Shown: positions 4,189-5,380 of the stretch, piece after piece
How positions within the stretch are numbered: the stretch's first letter is position 1
Layout of the letters: every line of letters begins with the position of its first letter
Assembly (NCBI GenBank): GCA_026982585.1
Contig: JALSGW010000065.1
Span: 1 to 5,380, forward strand
Length of the DNA stretch: 5,380 nt
DNA from: Alphaproteobacteria bacterium
GTDB taxonomy: Bacteria; Pseudomonadota; Alphaproteobacteria; Geminicoccales; Geminicoccaceae
Reading direction: 5' to 3'
Position numbers and translations under genes: made by a program
The notes under the pieces: model-generated
Told to the model about the DNA's origin: nothing
Database searches by the model: none
What the model saw: the letters and a program-made list of their open reading frames with translations, nothing else

Positions 4189-5380
4189 ATGGCCGCCCCC
4201 AAGATCCCCCTCGGCCTCTCCGGCCATCTCGCCCGGGCCTTCATCACCTCGCCGCTCACGCCGCTGCTCCTGATCGCCTCGCTGGCGGCGGGGATCGTCG
4301 CCCTGCTCGTCCTGCCGCGGGAGGAGGAGCCGCAGATCTCGGTGCCGATGGTGGACATTTTCGTCGAGGCCAACGGCCTCAAGGCCGAGGATGCGGTGGA
4401 GCTGGTCACCAAGCCCCTCGAAGGGATCGTCAAGGGTATCAAGGAGGTCGAGCACGTCTACTCCCAGACCCGGGACGATCGGGTGATCGTCACCGCCCGC
4501 TTCTACGTCGGCACCTCCGAGGACGACGCCATCCTGCGGGTGCACGAGCGCATCCGGGCCAACTTCGACCGCATTCCCTTCGGCATCCCGGAGCCCTTGA
4601 TCGTCAAACGCGGCATCAACGACGTCCCCATCCTCACCCTCACCTTCTCGCCGCGCCCCGATCTGCCGGAAGACATCAAGAGCCGTTGGAACGACAACGC
4701 CCTCTACGAGGTCGCCGAGGAGGTGCTGAACGAGCTCGTCAAGACCCCCGAGGTCGGCCTCACCTTCATCGTCGGCGGCCGTCCCGACCAGATCCGCATC
4801 GAGCCCGATCCCGAGCGCATGGCGCTCTTGGGGGTCACCCTCGAGCAGCTGGTGGCCAAGCTGCGCAACGCCAACCGCCAGTTCCTCATGGGCCGCATGC
4901 GCGAGCTCGGCCAGAGCATCGAGATCCTGGGCGGCCAGACCCTGCGCGGGGTGACGGACATCGGTCTGCTCGTGATCACCACCCGCGACGGCCGGCCGGT
5001 CTACGTCTCCGACGTCGCCGACATCGTGGTCGGCAGCCGCGAGACCCTGGACCGGGCGTGGACCCTGCTCCCCGACGGAAAGGGCGGCCTCGAACGGCTG
5101 CCCGCGGTGACCGTGGCCATCGCCAAGCGGGAGGGAGCGAACGCGGTGGTGGTGGCGGAGGAGCTGCTCACCCGGCTCGAGACCCTGCGCGGCCGGCTGA
5201 TCCCCGAGGACGTGCGGGTCGAGGTCACCCGCAACTACGGCGAGACCGCCGCCGACAAGGCCGACGAGCTGCTCTTCCACCTGGTGCTCGCCACCGTCTC
5301 CATCGTCTTCATCATCTTCCTGTTCGTGGGCGGCCGCGAGGCGTTTGTGGTGTTGTGGACGATTCCCATCACCATCCTCC
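4189..5380 (+). CDS. RND efflux permease (AcrB/ACR_tran family), 5' part
   Basis: The first 397 codons of an inner-membrane RND pump are present and the frame runs off the window; family members are about 1,000-1,100 residues, so roughly 40% is visible. Translation from ATG 4189 shows helix 1 (about 24-43, LTPLLLIASLAAGIVALLVL), then the periplasmic porter start (REEEPQISVPMVDIFVEANG, 44-63; KPLEGIVKGIKEVEHVYSQT, 75-94), porter subdomains (RGINDVPILTLTF, 141-153; GGRPDQIRIEPDPERMALLGV, 196-216) and helix 2 with the start of helix 3 (about 361-397). The REEEPQI segment after helix 1 replaces the more usual RFPxxxxP pattern of AcrB-like drug pumps. Proton-relay residues lie in the unseen part. 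GGAG at 4176-4179 inside the adaptor end is the ribosome site. It is co-transcribed with the adaptor; no channel gene is visible. Confidence 0.94.
   Translation, partial: MAAPKIPLGLSGHLARAFITSPLTPLLLIASLAAGIVALLVLPREEEPQISVPMVDIFVEANGLKAEDAVELVTKPLEGIVKGIKEVEHVYSQTRDDRVIVTARFYVGTSEDDAILRVHERIRANFDRIPFGIPEPLIVKRGINDVPILTLTFSPRPDLPEDIKSRWNDNALYEVAEEVLNELVKTPEVGLTFIVGGRPDQIRIEPDPERMALLGVTLEQLVAKLRNANRQFLMGRMRELGQSIEILGGQTLRGVTDIGLLVITTRDGRPVYVSDVADIVVGSRETLDRAWTLLPDGKGGLERLPAVTVAIAKREGANAVVVAEELLTRLETLRGRLIPEDVRVEVTRNYGETAADKADELLFHLVLATVSIVFIIFLFVGGREAFVVLWTIPITIL

Noticed and set aside
3163..5280. A 705-codon open frame on the minus strand, opposite the adaptor and permease
   Set aside because: Its translation is a GC-driven mix rich in G, H, D, A and R with no recognisable domain. 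It lies exactly opposite two clear RND genes whose translations carry full family motifs and signal peptide/helix patterns. Long antisense frames are common in DNA of this GC content.

Overview
This is a GC-rich window (about 70% by eye) of what looks like ordinary bacterial chromosome. The encoded tRNA-Phe carries its CCA end and reads like those of gammaproteobacteria. A fused ATP sulfurylase/APS kinase, an RND efflux pair and a YgaP-type membrane protein would suit a high-GC, possibly sulfur-metabolising gammaproteobacterium. That placement is inference; nothing here fixes genus or lifestyle.

Layout, left to right. A plus-strand cluster opens with the 3' part of a bifunctional sulfate adenylyltransferase/adenylylsulfate kinase (1-701). 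It continues with a 63-residue two-helix HIG1-type membrane protein (735-926) and, two bases later, a PduO-type cob(I)alamin adenosyltransferase (929-1492). A tRNA-Phe(GAA) at 1572-1647 has its own sigma70-like promoter with exact 17-base spacing. The gap after it (1648-1857) holds three imperfect palindromes of one family, spaced about 60 bases apart. A secreted DUF192 protein (1858-2325, minus) and adenine phosphoribosyltransferase apt (2363-2878, plus) are divergent, with only 37 bases between their starts.

A second divergent unit follows. A 67-residue YgaP-like membrane protein (2934-3137, minus) faces an RND periplasmic adaptor (3217-4185, plus) and the first 397 codons of an RND permease (4189 to the window end). 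The gap between the divergent genes holds a 22-base dyad overlapping a plausible promoter on each strand, then a perfect 14-base palindrome. This is the most interesting piece of the window: it looks like a single operator switching an efflux pump and a small membrane protein together.

The adaptor and permease should form one tripartite efflux system with an outer-membrane channel encoded elsewhere. The sulfate-activation enzyme, adenosyltransferase and apt are housekeeping-type enzymes with no obvious joint pathway. I see no insertion sequence, CRISPR array, phage gene or defence system, and no clearly new biological system.
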